Assembly (NCBI RefSeq): GCF_000208865.1
Contig: NC_018395.1
Coordinates: 3,940,606 to 4,004,605, forward strand
DNA from: Neospora caninum Liverpool
Lineage: Eukaryota > Apicomplexa > Conoidasida > Eucoccidiorida > Sarcocystidae
Direction of reading: 5' to 3'
Length of the DNA: 64,000 nucleotides
Below, one piece after another: positions 1-11,921 of the stretch. Made by a program: the position numbers and the translations under genes. Numbering within the stretch: position 1 is the first letter of the stretch; the number at the start of each line of letters is the position of its first letter. The notes beneath the pieces were generated by a model, which saw nothing but the letters and a program-made list of their open reading frames with translations, was not told the origin of the DNA and made no database searches.

Positions 1-1227
1 TTCGTCGCAGAAGAGAGACACAGCGAGAGACGAGAGACGGGCGAAAACAAGTGTCGTGCGCCAGCGAGAAAAGCAATCGCGACGGAGAGGTGAATCGACT
101 GCTCCGTAGAACGCGGCAACTTTTCGCAGATGCACACCGGGAGCGCCCCACGATGCGTTGCTGTTTGGCGACTTGGCATGTGAACTTTGCTGGTTCTCTC
201 TTCATGTCTTTACTTGTTTCTTTCCTTTTCTCTGTGGAGAAGCGAAGAGCGCGGACTCCGCGGAAAAGCCGAGAAAGTCGGTGTCTCTCTGCAGTCCCGC
301 CGAGCGCCAGGTTGGCCGGTGTCTGCCTGGTTGGCCGAGTCCCACGCGGCGAACCAGTCGAAGAATCGATTCTTTTCGTGCCGGGAGACTGGGAGAACGC
401 TGTCGGGGAATGGCGTCAGCGGACGCTTTTCCGTGACGCTCTCCTGGAAGAGACGAGACAGGGTTCTTTCTTAGCCCCGAGACTCTCGGTTCGCGTCGGC
501 GGGTGTCCGAGTCTCCAGCGTGAAAAAACCGCGAGACACAGAAGCGAGAGACAAACCCCCGGTTGTTTGCTATATCTAGATTTTTAAAAACAGGAAAGAC
601 GAACACGAAAGGGCTAAGAAACTGTTTCCCTGGAAGAAAATGGGGCTTTTCAGCTGAGGCAGAAAAGCTTTGCCTCTCTGGGGCCTTCTTCGATTTCGTC
701 GTGTGCAAAGACCCGGACGAGACAGCTTGGTCGTCGAAGAGGGTCGGCGCTCCAAGAGAGATTTCACCTAATCGACGAGCCTCATCCACTTTTGGTGAAA
801 GTGGATCAGGCATGCTACCCAGAGGAATAAAAAGTGCCGGACCTTCAGGAACTCTCGGATAGAGATTTGTAGAGAAAACTCGGGAAGAGAGAGCGACACC
901 CAAACTGGCCGGCATCTCCGGAGCAAAGTATGCCACAGCGGAACCGTTCCCGACAGAGTGCAGGGCGTGCACGTGTTTGTACATCAGATATATCGTGGGA
1001 AGAGTGGATATGCGCATGTAAACGCCTGTATGCAACATACGTGAGAGAACCACGCATCAGTAGACCTCTTCCTACATTAGCATCTGCTTCCATTCTTCTG
1101 ATCCAACTGTAAGAGAACCTCACGTCTTTTGCCTCTTCGCTCTAGAAGAATCCTTCCACAGAGCTCGTACATCCAAACACACAGACTGCACTGCCCCCAC
1201 AGTTCCATTTTAAACATTTATACATCG

Positions 1228-1259
<32 letters not shown>

Positions 1260-1815
1260 ATATATATATATATATATAATGAGACAGAGGACGGGAGGCA
1301 AGCACTAATCGATCACTCAAAAGTCTTGGTGTTTCGTGGTTTTTCTCGCGGTTCATCGGTCCTTCCTCTTCGCAAGTAGAGGGAATTCGAAGGCTACTCC
1401 AATTCCAACTCACGCATCTGTATGGGAGTTTGATCTGGTAACCGAAATGGAGCTTTTCCTCGCCTACAAATCTGTAAAAGCTCTGTCGAGTACATCCTCG
1501 TCTCGCCTGCCCGCGGCGCTTGCTTATCCCGGTAGGCAAGCGCGAACAGGCGCTTGCCCTCGAGCTCAGCCGAGGCGTCATTCTTCTTCACCTCTTCCAC
1601 CTCCCCCGGCAGCGAGGAAAGCTTGGCAGCGTGGATTTTCCTCTCCAGATCTCTCAGGAACGATTCCGAAGAACACCGCAGACTTGCGAGCCTCAGACGA
1701 ACCACATGGGTGTTTGCGGTCTCCGTCCAATGCTCTGTCTCCTTCTGCGCGTCGCGCGGGCGTCGCGGCCGTGACCAGAGAGCCTCGAAATCCGCGTGGT
1801 GAGGGAAGGAAAACA
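1..1815. other. Left-edge spacer and probable 5' leader
   Basis: I see no convincing coding exon here. The minus strand is open for about 280 codons between 202 and 1053, but its composition is unlike a conserved protein and no splice-linked partner exon is visible, so I leave it uncalled. A TATC/TA microsatellite sits at 1228-1279. The 3' part is probably promoter and 5' UTR of the gene starting at 1816; its reading frame is already open upstream, with an in-frame ATG at 1447, so a longer N-terminus is possible. Confidence 0.4.
1228..1279. repeat. (TATC)n/(TA)n microsatellite
   Basis: About seven TATC units run directly into about ten TA units. This compound tract is upstream of the first + strand gene. 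Confidence 0.9.
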
Positions 1816-3340
1816 ATGTCTTCTTCGCAAAGAGACGTTCTGCGTGCTGACGGAAGAAAAGGTGTGCGTTGCGATGGAGAGACTTATGGGACCTATCCTG
1901 AAAGCACGGAGTCCAGTTTCAGGCGTAGTCGCGTCGCGGCTCTTGCTGAAGAAGTGAGGGGCTATGGAGGCCCAGAGGTGGACAAAGAAACAGAAGAAAG
2001 GGTCGTTCTTACCAAAACCACAGACTGGTCACCGTCGAGGATCCTTGCGTCTCTTGTCTCGAGAAATCGACACGGCGAACCGTTCGAGACAACGCACCAT
2101 CTGCCGACGGGATGTGTGGGCCGAACAGATTCCTCGCTGGAACTGGAGAAAGTCTTCCTCGTACCGCAACCTCTCAAAAACCCCCTAAAAGGCCAACCTG
2201 CAACCCCACGCCGAGGCCGGGTGTCAGGTATACATTTGAACGTTAGCAATCCACAAGCGGCCATAGATAAAGATTCCTATCCATACACATGCATGTACGA
2301 ATGTAGTTGCTGGTTTCACTTAAAAGTAGGACGGAGCCAAACTCACAGGCATGCAATCATATAGCCTTCTTATGGAAACCAAGCTATCGTCCAGTTGGTT
2401 TCGTCACACGGTTCTCCATTTCGGGAGATCGCCTGTTTTCGTGACGCGCGTCGCCCGGGCCCTTTCCGTGTGTTTTCGGCTAGGATTGCCGTGCCAGAAA
2501 AGCCCTCTTTCTGGTTCAACTCGGGGGAAATGTGCGCCTGATGAAACGGGAGAACCGGAAGAAGGCGAAGAACAACGCGCCGCCGGTCGCCCACTTTCAC
2601 GTGCCCCATCTAGCGGGGCGTACCCTGGTACGGCCTTCTCTGCGTGTCTCTCGCCTACGTCAAGTTCCCACAGACTCGCCCTTTCCGACAAACCCGATCC
2701 GTACTTCGTTTTGAATCCAGATATGTTCGACGACGCAGCTCTGTGGACCGCTCCCCGGCTTCAGAGTCTCTGCGAGGTTTTGGGACTCGATCGGGACACC
2801 CCTTCTATTTCAAGAAGAGGCGCGCGAGGAAAGAGCCGGGAGGAACTCGTGAGATGTCTCAGAGATTTCCACAGAAACCGGGTCTTTCCAGCGAGATGTA
2901 GAGGAGCGCGAGGCAGCGCGGCGACCGACGCGACGCCGCGTTGCCAGGAACAGTCTCAGGAAGGCAGTAACTTCTTCCTTGTGCCTGTCGACTCGGTAGA
3001 CATCCCTCGGGAGTGCGTACATGTCATTGCAGGATCCTCCGGGACCGCGGGAGGGACAACACGTGCTCGGTCAATTTTGAAGTCCCCTTGCGCTTCGAGG
3101 CATCAACGCGCTGAGGACGGCGGGTGTCCACAGGGGCCCGAGAAAAAACGAAACGTGAAAAACAGAGCAGGAGAAAGCCGAGAGCGACAGAGAACCAGAA
3201 AAAGAAAACGGGGGACAGGAGGCGCAGCAGAGACTGACACAGAGAAACTGCCATCCAATAAGAGGATCCGATTCAGCGCATTCAACAACGTCCAGCTCAT
3301 AGACCCGAGAACCGAAGAAAATGAAAGTAAGGAGAAATGA
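1816..3340 (+). CDS. Nuclear-type protein with SAP-like segment
   Basis: Two exons, 1816-2227 and 2484-3340, joined by an intron with donor TCAG|GTATAC and a pyrimidine-rich acceptor ending GGCTAG; the phase agrees, giving 422 residues. I chose the ATG at 1816 because its context (AAAACAATGTC) is the best; an in-frame ATG at 1447 would add 123 low-complexity residues. Residues about 218-268 (from MFDDAALW to LRDFHRN) have the helix-turn-helix spacing of SAP-like DNA/RNA-binding folds, a weak match by eye. Near residue 334 there is RSILKSP, and at about 397-402 KRIRFS, which resembles the RVxF docking motif for PP1 phosphatase. Between them is a strongly basic stretch that looks like a nuclear localisation signal. 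The orthologue is not recognised. A nuclear scaffold or PP1-regulated chromatin/RNA protein is inference. Its 3' end faces the next gene, which is convergent. Confidence 0.6.
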
Positions 3341-3446
3341 GAGAGTCGTTCCGACTCCGAGGAGTCTCTCAAAACGCCATCAGAGACAGGCACGTTCGAT
3401 CAGCTGCATGCCGCAACCCAGGTGATGGAAGGATTCACACATATGT

Positions 3447-3483
<37 letters not shown>

Positions 3484-4880
3484 TGGGCTATACAGGTTTC
3501 CTGAGCGAGAGAAACGGTGGTGCACGGATACTCAGGAGCGGCGATATCTGTTAGGGGCTTGTATATAAGTAGAGGGCGGTGGTGGGAGAGAGATCGATAT
3601 GATTGTAGAAAGCTAGGTAACTAGAATCAGGTGTAGGTTTGCACATCATGCACGTTATTCATGACGATGTTTTGTATCCCAGACGTAACGTGTACGATGT
3701 GCTTGCAGGCATTGAATGGGTCCATAGACTTCCGTTCACATGTGCGAAGAGAGAGTGACGGATCCACGTTGTCGCGCTTCTGCTTGAGACTTGAGATCTG
3801 GGCTCGAAGCTTGGGCTGTGTTTCCTCTTCCTTGCCTTGAGCACAGACACCGTCGGTCCAACCCTTGTATGTTCGAGTGCATGTACGAGTGCGGTGAGCG
3901 TCTGTGTGTATGGATGCATACATACAACTCCAAAAGTAGCTACGAATAGTCGCAGGAGGTACGGCACATTCCCATCGAAAGCAGACCTCTAAACAGGCGC
4001 TCGTTTCCGCATGTATACCTATGCTACATGTATATTTTGAATTGTACGTGCGACGGGTGACACATGCGCTTATTTGGAAGCACTTGCTCCTCTTGAGTTA
4101 GTGTGCATTCAATAGAAAATTGAAGCTACGGGCATGTGCAAGTTGGTCCCTTCGAACACGTGTATGAAGTCGCCCCTTTGGGCCTGGCAAGTGCACGGGG
4201 CCAGAGGCGACATGTCCACGCACGCGAGCGTTTTGGTTTCTCAAACTCCCCTTTCATCATGGTAAAAACGGCCTGGAGGAAAACGAGGTGTTTGTTTTGA
4301 GACGCTGAAACAGTGTTCTCTCTAACGACGATGGAACCGAGAGGCCAATTGAGGCTCGAGGAACCACCAAGGCGATCGCCACAGCAGACGCAGCATGCGA
4401 AAGCGATATCCGCGCCTACAAGATGCACAATGAGTCACGAGTTCCTCGACATTTGATTCTCTAAAGAGCAGGGACCAGGGACGGCGTTTAACTCCTATGT
4501 AGTTCCGCCACCGTTTGTAATTTTTAACATGCAAAGCCCGTTCGCGATCTTTCCTACTGGCCGCCGCCCCGGAACGGCTCTCCTAGGGCGCTACCCACCC
4601 ACACATAACTGTACATCCACAGTGATATATGCAGAACGCCGACACTAGGTATCAGATCACGCAAAGACAATGAAGTCTCGAACGCGATTCACAGAGTCGA
4701 CAAAGGCAGCTGCATATATCTTTTAGAGCCTCGTCCAACCCAGAATACAATACCTCAGCTGTACTGGGGACACAGAAAAAAGCGTCTCCAGCTCGCGTCC
4801 CTTCCCCCTGATTTGGAGGGCTACCCTGAAGCATCCAGTCAGCTGGTTGCCAAGAGGGAGTCGTCGAAGCTTTAACGCAG
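3341..4880. other. Convergent spacer with (TA)n
   Basis: These 1.5 kb lie between two convergent genes and should hold both 3' UTRs. A (TA)n tract occupies 3448-3481. No frame shows coding character, and I see no RNA gene. Confidence 0.5.
3448..3481. repeat. (TA)n microsatellite
   Basis: About 17 TA units in the 3' flank of the first gene. Confidence 0.9.
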
Positions 4881-7800
4881 CTACGTGGGTTTAACGCCGT
4901 CGGCGGTACTTTCACTTCTCGCAGCCGAGGCATGTGAACTTGACAGCACAGATGACCCGCCACTCCCCTTCCGTGGCAGCGACGGCGATGTCTCTCGAGG
5001 TCTCTCAGATCCCGACGCAAGCGATGTGAAGAGACGAAACAGTTCAGGATGGTCCCGACCAACTTGTTTTTCGGTTCTGTTAAATCGTGTCGCATGCCGA
5101 AGGAGGTAGAAAGCTATCCAAGACACAGGGTCTTCAGGGCGATCTCGTGTGACAGATTCGATTGCTGGAAGGAGCACGGGGATAACCGTCGCCTTCAGGT
5201 ACTCACGCGGAGGCAGAGCCTTGATTTCCTCGGAACCCAGAGAAGCGAACCGATCTACAAAGGTTAAGAACCGCGGTCGTACAGTTTCTTTTCCACATCC
5301 ATGGCGGGTCACTTGTGATAAGGCGGTCGAAACGGAGACGCTGTCCTCCCCGTTTGCGTTCCCTCGGTCCGAATGACAGCGCGCAAGTTTAGACCCGGTC
5401 AGTCCCTCGGGTTTCTTTTGGTTTGAGAAACGCGAGAGTTCGCTGCTCACATTTCCCGCCTCCCAGAGTGACGCTGGCTTCCACCGTGTTCGGAGGATAT
5501 GGGCACTCCCATCACTGACAGGGGAAAGAAGGCGAAGACGCTGGAGGAGTATCACTTGCACGAGGTTACAGATGTAGTCGAGATTTGCAATCAAACTGCA
5601 AGGCTCCGGCATAACAACTGAGTAAACAGGGTCTACAACTAAGTAGGCGCTCAATTTCCCTTCTTTTTCGCCGAGCGTTTCCGCTGGACTTTGTTCCACG
5701 TTCGAGAAGCTACAGCCAGATAGATTCGTCGCCCGTGCCATCCCATTTGCCTCGGCGTGCGAACCGACCCTCTCCCCAACGAGGCTGTATCGGTTTGGGG
5801 TACGGATTGGATGTTCCGCTCCGTTTTCGCCGCGATAGCCGCAGGAAGCGTCGGAAGAAGGTATCGGAGTTCTATCCTTGGCTGCGGCATCGAACAACGC
5901 AGTTCCGCCTACAGCCTCGAGCACAGTGAGAGTGGGGATATACGACAAGGCGTCAGAGACAGAAAGAAGAGACGGCGCGCCCAGACAGATATGGTGGCGC
6001 GTGAGGTCAGCGGGATCCACCAGCACAGGAAGGGGAGTCAGCGGTGCTGACAGAGAGAAGAGACGGGACGGGGAAGAAAAATCACGAAACGGTTCGTCCA
6101 GAGAAACCGTGCTCTCCTCGTCTCGAGAGTATCCGCAGCTTGTCTCGTGGTTTCTTCTCCCTACGTCCCAGGACGTGGCACTGGAAGGTAGGAAATCGTT
6201 CGCCCTTGTCCGCTCGGTTGATGGTACAGGTTTTACGGACGCGTTGGGAGACGCTGCGGAAGAAAAAACCCTTCGGCGTGGATCCTGGTTCGGTGACTCT
6301 TCGGTTCCTTCTTCCCATGCTGCGGATGGCTGTGGTACCGAGCCGCTTGACACGCCTGGCACGGAGGCCTTGCCACGTTCTTCACCTGTTTCTTCCACGG
6401 TTTCTTGTGCAAAAGAGTAACTGACTGGAGCAGTAGCAGGTGCTGAGGGACCAGATGTAGCTGGGCATGCAGTCGTGTCGAGAGAGGCGGAGGGAAGGTG
6501 GGGATTTGCCTCATAGGAGTTTGCATTTAGACTCAGACTCGGGACGGTATCAGACGACGAACCAGGTCCAAACGAAGCGTCAGCACCGAAGCACAAAAAT
6601 AGGACGTTGTAGCGGTTAAGCATCTCGTGATTGATGGCTGTGTAGATCTCTTGAATGCCCTCGTACTGAGTATCCGAGCCTGGAAAACTCAGGCTCCACA
6701 CAGGAGATTTACATCTCGTGTGCCCGCCCTGTGGCGGGAGTGTAGGCTCTGTACTTTTCACATTATCGTTATTTCCACGCAAGCCGCCGGCGCCACCGTC
6801 TTCCTTCGATGGACCTTGATCAGAGTAGCGCGATGCACAACCCGCAGAAGAAAAGGGGGACGGCCAGGGGGGTATCGGGGATCCCGCGGCGGAGGCAAGG
6901 GAGAGACTTCCGATTTGAGAAGCGGAAATGCGGAGGTCTCTGGATTTTTTTCGCCCATCCAGAAAAACCTGTTTGAAAATAGGGAAAACATATAGAAGAA
7001 AGAGTAACGCAATCCCCCACAACGAAACGTGCCAATACCCTCGTAGGTACGTATGCATGTAACGGCATGTAAGAAGATATACACATATAGTGAGCCTACT
7101 CCATGGAAATACCGTAGGTGTATTTGTCAGGCGCAGCACGTTTATTCACGTGGGCATGAGGCGATAACACCGACGAACCACTGGTAAGTCCAGGAAGTAA
7201 AACAGTTCCCAGACAGTAAAGGAACAATTGTGCGCCGGCATGTCCAGAGAGCCATACCTGTTTCGTTCTGTTGTCGCCGTTAAAGGCAGGATGCTTTCCT
7301 TCGCATAAGTCATTGATTTCGCGTACCAGGCCACGAATGTGTTCACCGTTTGCGTGGTCTCTCGTATAGAAAACGAGCTTGAAATTCATTTTCTCCTTAA
7401 TCAATCTAAATAGGGTGTGAAAGAAGTACGGCATTGTATACCAATATCCGCGTTTTAGCCTTTCCCAGTAGGCAGCTCTGTCTTCCCCACTGTCGGGTTT
7501 CTCCCTGTCCACTCTCTCCGACGAACCCGACGCTGAGGGGAGCACCTCCGAAGCAACGGAGGAATTTTCGTCTCGACTCGTAGCTACGGTTCTCGGAGCA
7601 GGAGAAGGAATGGAAGAGGAAGAGACATGCGCCGAGCAAGTGCCATCGGAGGCCTGTAGAAGGACATGCCCAGCAGAGGGTACGGCCTGTCTTTCGATAT
7701 ATCCGTGTGGAACCAACTCGACATTCAGAAAAAACAAAAATGGAACAGGGGGGGGGGGGCATCCGCCGCAAGCAGTTGTTTGTTAGGAGCCAAATGTAAA

Positions 7801-9742
7801 TATTTTTTTCCTATCAGCCCTTGTACATGCTGACTGAGTTGTGAAACACTCGGTTTGTCGCCGGGCGTATGTGTCCGGCAACCTGGATGCCGTTCAATTT
7901 GCCCCCGCTTGGTTATTCTTCTCCGTATCGAGTTTGCTTTCTTCCTCTGCATCTTGTCCTTCATATATCTTCTCATCAACCTGTTCGCGCCTCCGCAACT
8001 CTCTATCTATAGCCCAACCAGACCCTCGCAATACCCATCTACATCGTCTACACATGAGAATCGAAAGCTGTTTTTCTCTAGGCCAGCGAGTACTTCAGAT
8101 CCCTAAAACGCCCGCAGAGAAAGAAAATGTCGACATGTGCGGCGGCAAACTTACTTTGCCACTGGGAAAGTTATTAGGGGTTGATAAGATTTCGCCTCCG
8201 TTCAGAGTCTCGCATCCAAGTCCAAGGCGCACGGTAAGCGGCAGTGACATTCGTTTCATGAGCTGAGAGTGAACATCGCTCAAGACCTCGCCCGTTCTCG
8301 CAGCCCCGAATTTGCTCTCCTGCCGGCCATCGGTCTCGGCTCGGCCTTCGCTAGAAGGTTCCCTTCGCTTCTTTTTGCTTCTGTATGTCTGCTGTAACTT
8401 TTTCTTCGCTTCCACCTGACCGAATGCCTGGAGGGCCTTGCGGATGTTTTCACCAACCTGAGAGAAATACAGAAACCTTTGCAGCGACAGTTTTTCCTCC
8501 CATGCACGTTCCCTCGGCGCTGCATCCAGCAACGAAGAGATGCATTGAGAAGCTTTTCGAATTTCAGCTGTCAGTGAATGCGTGGAAAGATGGGTGAACC
8601 GTATAGAAGCGCAGCGTGTGACGGAGGCAGATAAATCTGTAATGCTGTCATCGTAGGCATGAGAAGTCCCTCTGTTTCGTCGGGGGCTGTTCGGGGCCAA
8701 GAGAAACCGATGCTCTGGGGGCAGGCGGTCGAATGTGGGGAACATCGACAAATCGGTAGAGAGTACGTAAAGAGACACAGGGCCGTCGATTGACGCAGCT
8801 CTGAATTTTCGTCCCTGGCGCTTGCCAGCGACATGATTCGAGCAACAGTCACTCGTGAACCCCCTTGCTCCACGACATGGTTTTTTCGTCTCTAGCTACC
8901 GCAAACCTTTCAGCAGGTACCAGAAGTCGCGAGGTGAAACAGCTAAGCAGTACCACTGAGAACGAGTAACGCGTACCCCGGGATCCCCCGGGTCCGATGC
9001 GGTATGCCGTGTCCGGAGAAAATGGCCGAAGGTGATGAGGCTATCATCGGCAAGGGGGGGTTCACAGGATGGAGTCTCGCTAACCTGAGAGAAAAACAAA
9101 ACGGAGAGAAAGTCAGTGTCACTTTTGTTGACTCTTGGTTGGACCGCCACTCTTGAACTACAAGGAAGCAATCAGTGTTCAGCCTGACCTTCTCCGCCTC
9201 CAATAAGTATATCTCTCTATCATGTGTACTGGATACATCCCCAAAGCAAAACATCCACAGTCGTTGTTTGAAGGGGTACATGTGTCTTCGATCCTGACGC
9301 AACCGCTTATCTTTTCCCAGATACAGGCATGTTGATTTGAATGCTTCGCCAGGGTTCTATTTCTCTTTGGCTACCTAGATGATTCTTCACTGACAGTAGG
9401 GTGAGCGCTGCTTGAGACTGTGCTGCGACTCACTGGAATCCAGTTTCCTGTTTCTGGATCCAGTGTACCCCACATAAACTCGGCAAGAAGATGTGAAGCA
9501 TAGTTTCTGGCAGAACAGTCTTCAGTAGGCGGAACTTCATGACCATCTCTCGCCGAAACTCCCTGTCGTTGCGGGGAGAAGCGTGTAGAAAGGACAACGG
9601 CATTGTCGGCATCAATGTGGAAGATCAAAAGAGGACTTTGGTCGGCCGAAGCAGCAGAGAAAGCACTGGTGTTCTTCTCAGGGTCACCTTCAGAATGCAA
9701 CCGACTGGTCGCCTCCGAAGAACTGGGGGCAATGCTCTTCAT
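4881..9742 (-). CDS. HAD-like protein with C-terminal Dpy-30 motif
   Basis: Five exons on the minus strand: 9742-9434, 9084-8900, 8800-8155, 7716-7258 and 6665-4881. They total 1,127 residues, and every junction keeps phase; donors include CCA|GTGAGT, AAA|GTAAGT and CAG|GTATGG. The start is an ATG at 9742. Residues 39-50 (LIFHIDADNAVV) have a hydrophobic strand followed by DxD (Asp44, Asp46), like HAD motif I. Residues about 491-498 (NFKLVFYT) look like HAD motif II with a terminal Thr. The segment GTLDPETGNWIP before the first intron and the later strand/helix pattern recall a conserved eukaryotic HAD-like family of unknown function. Residues 1019-1057 match the Dpy-30 motif, a two-helix dimerisation element used in histone-methyltransferase complexes and in axonemal radial-spoke and kinase-anchoring proteins. 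A HAD-Dpy-30 architecture is unusual. The Dpy-30 call is firm, the HAD call is inference, and substrate and location are unknown. Confidence 0.7.
5094..5210 (-). other. Dpy-30 dimerisation motif (domain within CDS)
   Basis: The segment reads PxEYLxxTVxPxLLPAIxxVxxxRPxDPVxWIAFYLL, which is the canonical Dpy-30 signature: a first amphipathic helix, the RPxDP turn and a second helix. In other proteins it forms a four-helix bundle dimer that docks onto a helix of a partner. Confidence 0.88.
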
Positions 9743-11921
9743 CGTGACCTTGGCATTTGATGTGAGGTTCGTTGACACGAAGGCATACGGACCTGATTCC
9801 TCCGTATGAGCTCTTGCTGAAGCAATATCTGTTGGTACCCTCGCAACAAATTACCTAGGAATTAAGAGCGCACCTGTGATTGACAACGGAAACGTTTCGC
9901 TTCCGAAGCGGAGCAGATACCGCATCATACATCATAAAAACGCACGAGTCCGAGAGAGAGGTGCATGAGTATACAAACATATGGATATTTATACAACCCT
10001 AGTTGTACGGATGAGTACACAAATATATTTCAGCAATTTGCCATGGGACACGAGTCCCCAAAAGCTGTCAGGTGTCAATGTCTTTTTATTTCGGAGATCG
10101 GTGCTAGGCTTCAACGTGCTCTAAAAGGTCTCACCCATTGGACGTACCATTTGTATGGTGACCACACTTAAGTAATAATTGTTGCACGGTCAAAATGCAC
10201 AGAAACACAACGACGATCTATTCATGGTCAAGAAAATGGTCCCTGTTCACACGGCGCCAAAGCAGGGCTCTGACCGTTATCCAACATGACTCTTCATGAC
10301 TAATCTGCGTGTGTCCTTTCCCTGTCAAGCTTCAGAAGTCTCAGACAGATACCTATCTGATGAAAGCCTCCATGCCGACGACGGTTGGCACGAATTTTGA
10401 TCGTCTTTTTCGGGGCTGATGCCCGTTGCGGGGTCACGAGAATAGCATGCAGTCGGAAGAATAGCGTGTCTAAAAGCAGAGAATTGCACACTGTTAAATC
10501 CCTGCGGAGCCACGGTAGGTGCAGAAGTGCTGATGACAAAACGTCCGCACAAAGCGAAGCGTGCTTCCAGAGAAAGGCGCGAAAATGTCGCGACTTCGAA
10601 CATGATCCTTTTCATGTTGAACAAAACACTGGTCAGTCACCAACAACCGTTTCGAGTGGTTTGGCAACTCTCTGTTAGCCCATTTGCAATACGTCCACAA
10701 AATATCGCAGTGATAGACAGTTCCAGATAGCTCATTCAAGCGAATCCTTGTTATAAGAAATCGTGATGGTACAACGTGTAGACCGAGTGGCTAGGACTGA
10801 GGGTTTCCATTGGCTTTTGCCTGTCAATAGAGTCTACGGCGATTGAGCGTCAGCGATGGCAACGACTGCGCCGGCTCGTTGACGAAGCCTTGTTGCCGCG
10901 ATGCCTCTGGATTTAGATGGAGAGACCGACAGCACACCAGTGATGCTGATTCGAAAAAACACATTTGCTTTTGTAGTTCCAAGAATGTATTCCACAGACG
11001 TCCCCTGGCATCAAACTCCAACATGCTGACAGAGGTCAGTAGAATCGTTTCTCACTGTGAACAAATCAAAGTGGATGAAGATAGACACCGTCAGCAGGCC
11101 GTCATGCACATGAGTTCTGTGCTCCGTATGATTTCACCCAAGTCACGGCATTCTCACAACTTGTAATTCGGGTAGTCACCTCTGGTCGTACGAACACTTC
11201 AGACACCATGACAGTAATCAATCTCCCGGCTACGGGTGAATGCTTGGGTTTTGTGCACCGTTTTGGACCTCACCCCAACAGGCCATCCCACCACCGGGGA
11301 GCGACATCGATTCGGCCTTCGTCGAAATCCACATGTGCACCGTGGGAGGGGCAACTGCTACATCGAGTGGCCTGTTACTTCCATTTGTGAATGGCGTGCC
11401 ACAATTATTTGTCTTTGTCTGTCGTGATTGGGGCAACTGATACAATCCTGGAAATTCATTTGCAACTAACAGGCGGCACACCCGGAGTCAGATGAACTTG
11501 TGGCGACCGGTAACGACCTCCTGAATGGGAATGGGTTAATCTACGCTCGTTTGTTAGATTGGCAAATCACATATCGTCACGAAGGCTCGGACATTTGTAG
11601 CGCCGCCCTACATTGGTATTCAAATGGTTATGACCCTCAAAAGCCCTGTCTAGCTAGGTTACAATTTTTCCACTTTGTCGATGATTGGTAGCATACGGGC
11701 ATCGACAGACAGTTGTGTCCGGGCAACCTAGCGTGCAGGGTTTGCACGGGCTAGGTCGGCGACTTGTTGGGCACGAACGTGTTTGTTGAGGACACGTCAG
11801 TTTCGTGACTTCTTGTTCTACTCTATACTTCTCCTGGTTTCTTGGCCTCAAGAGTGGCAAGAAAAACAGCTTGTTCACTGGCGTCTATCTTCTCCGCTTC
11901 AGTTCTTCATAAGACAGAATC
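9743..11921. other. Divergent spacer, promoters for both flanking genes
   Basis: These 2.2 kb separate the minus-strand HAD/Dpy-30 gene from the plus-strand cysteine-rich gene. Several short open frames of 60-107 codons occur on both strands (for example 10843-11166 and 11230-11481), but none has splice partners or a recognisable motif. The last 200 bases are the likely promoter and 5' UTR of the cysteine-rich gene. Microsatellites are almost absent, unlike most spacers in the window. Confidence 0.4.

Noticed and set aside
11230..11481. Overlapping 60-90-codon frames on both strands, considered as a retroelement remnant
   Set aside because: No reverse transcriptase, integrase or terminal repeat motif could be seen, and the frames are short.
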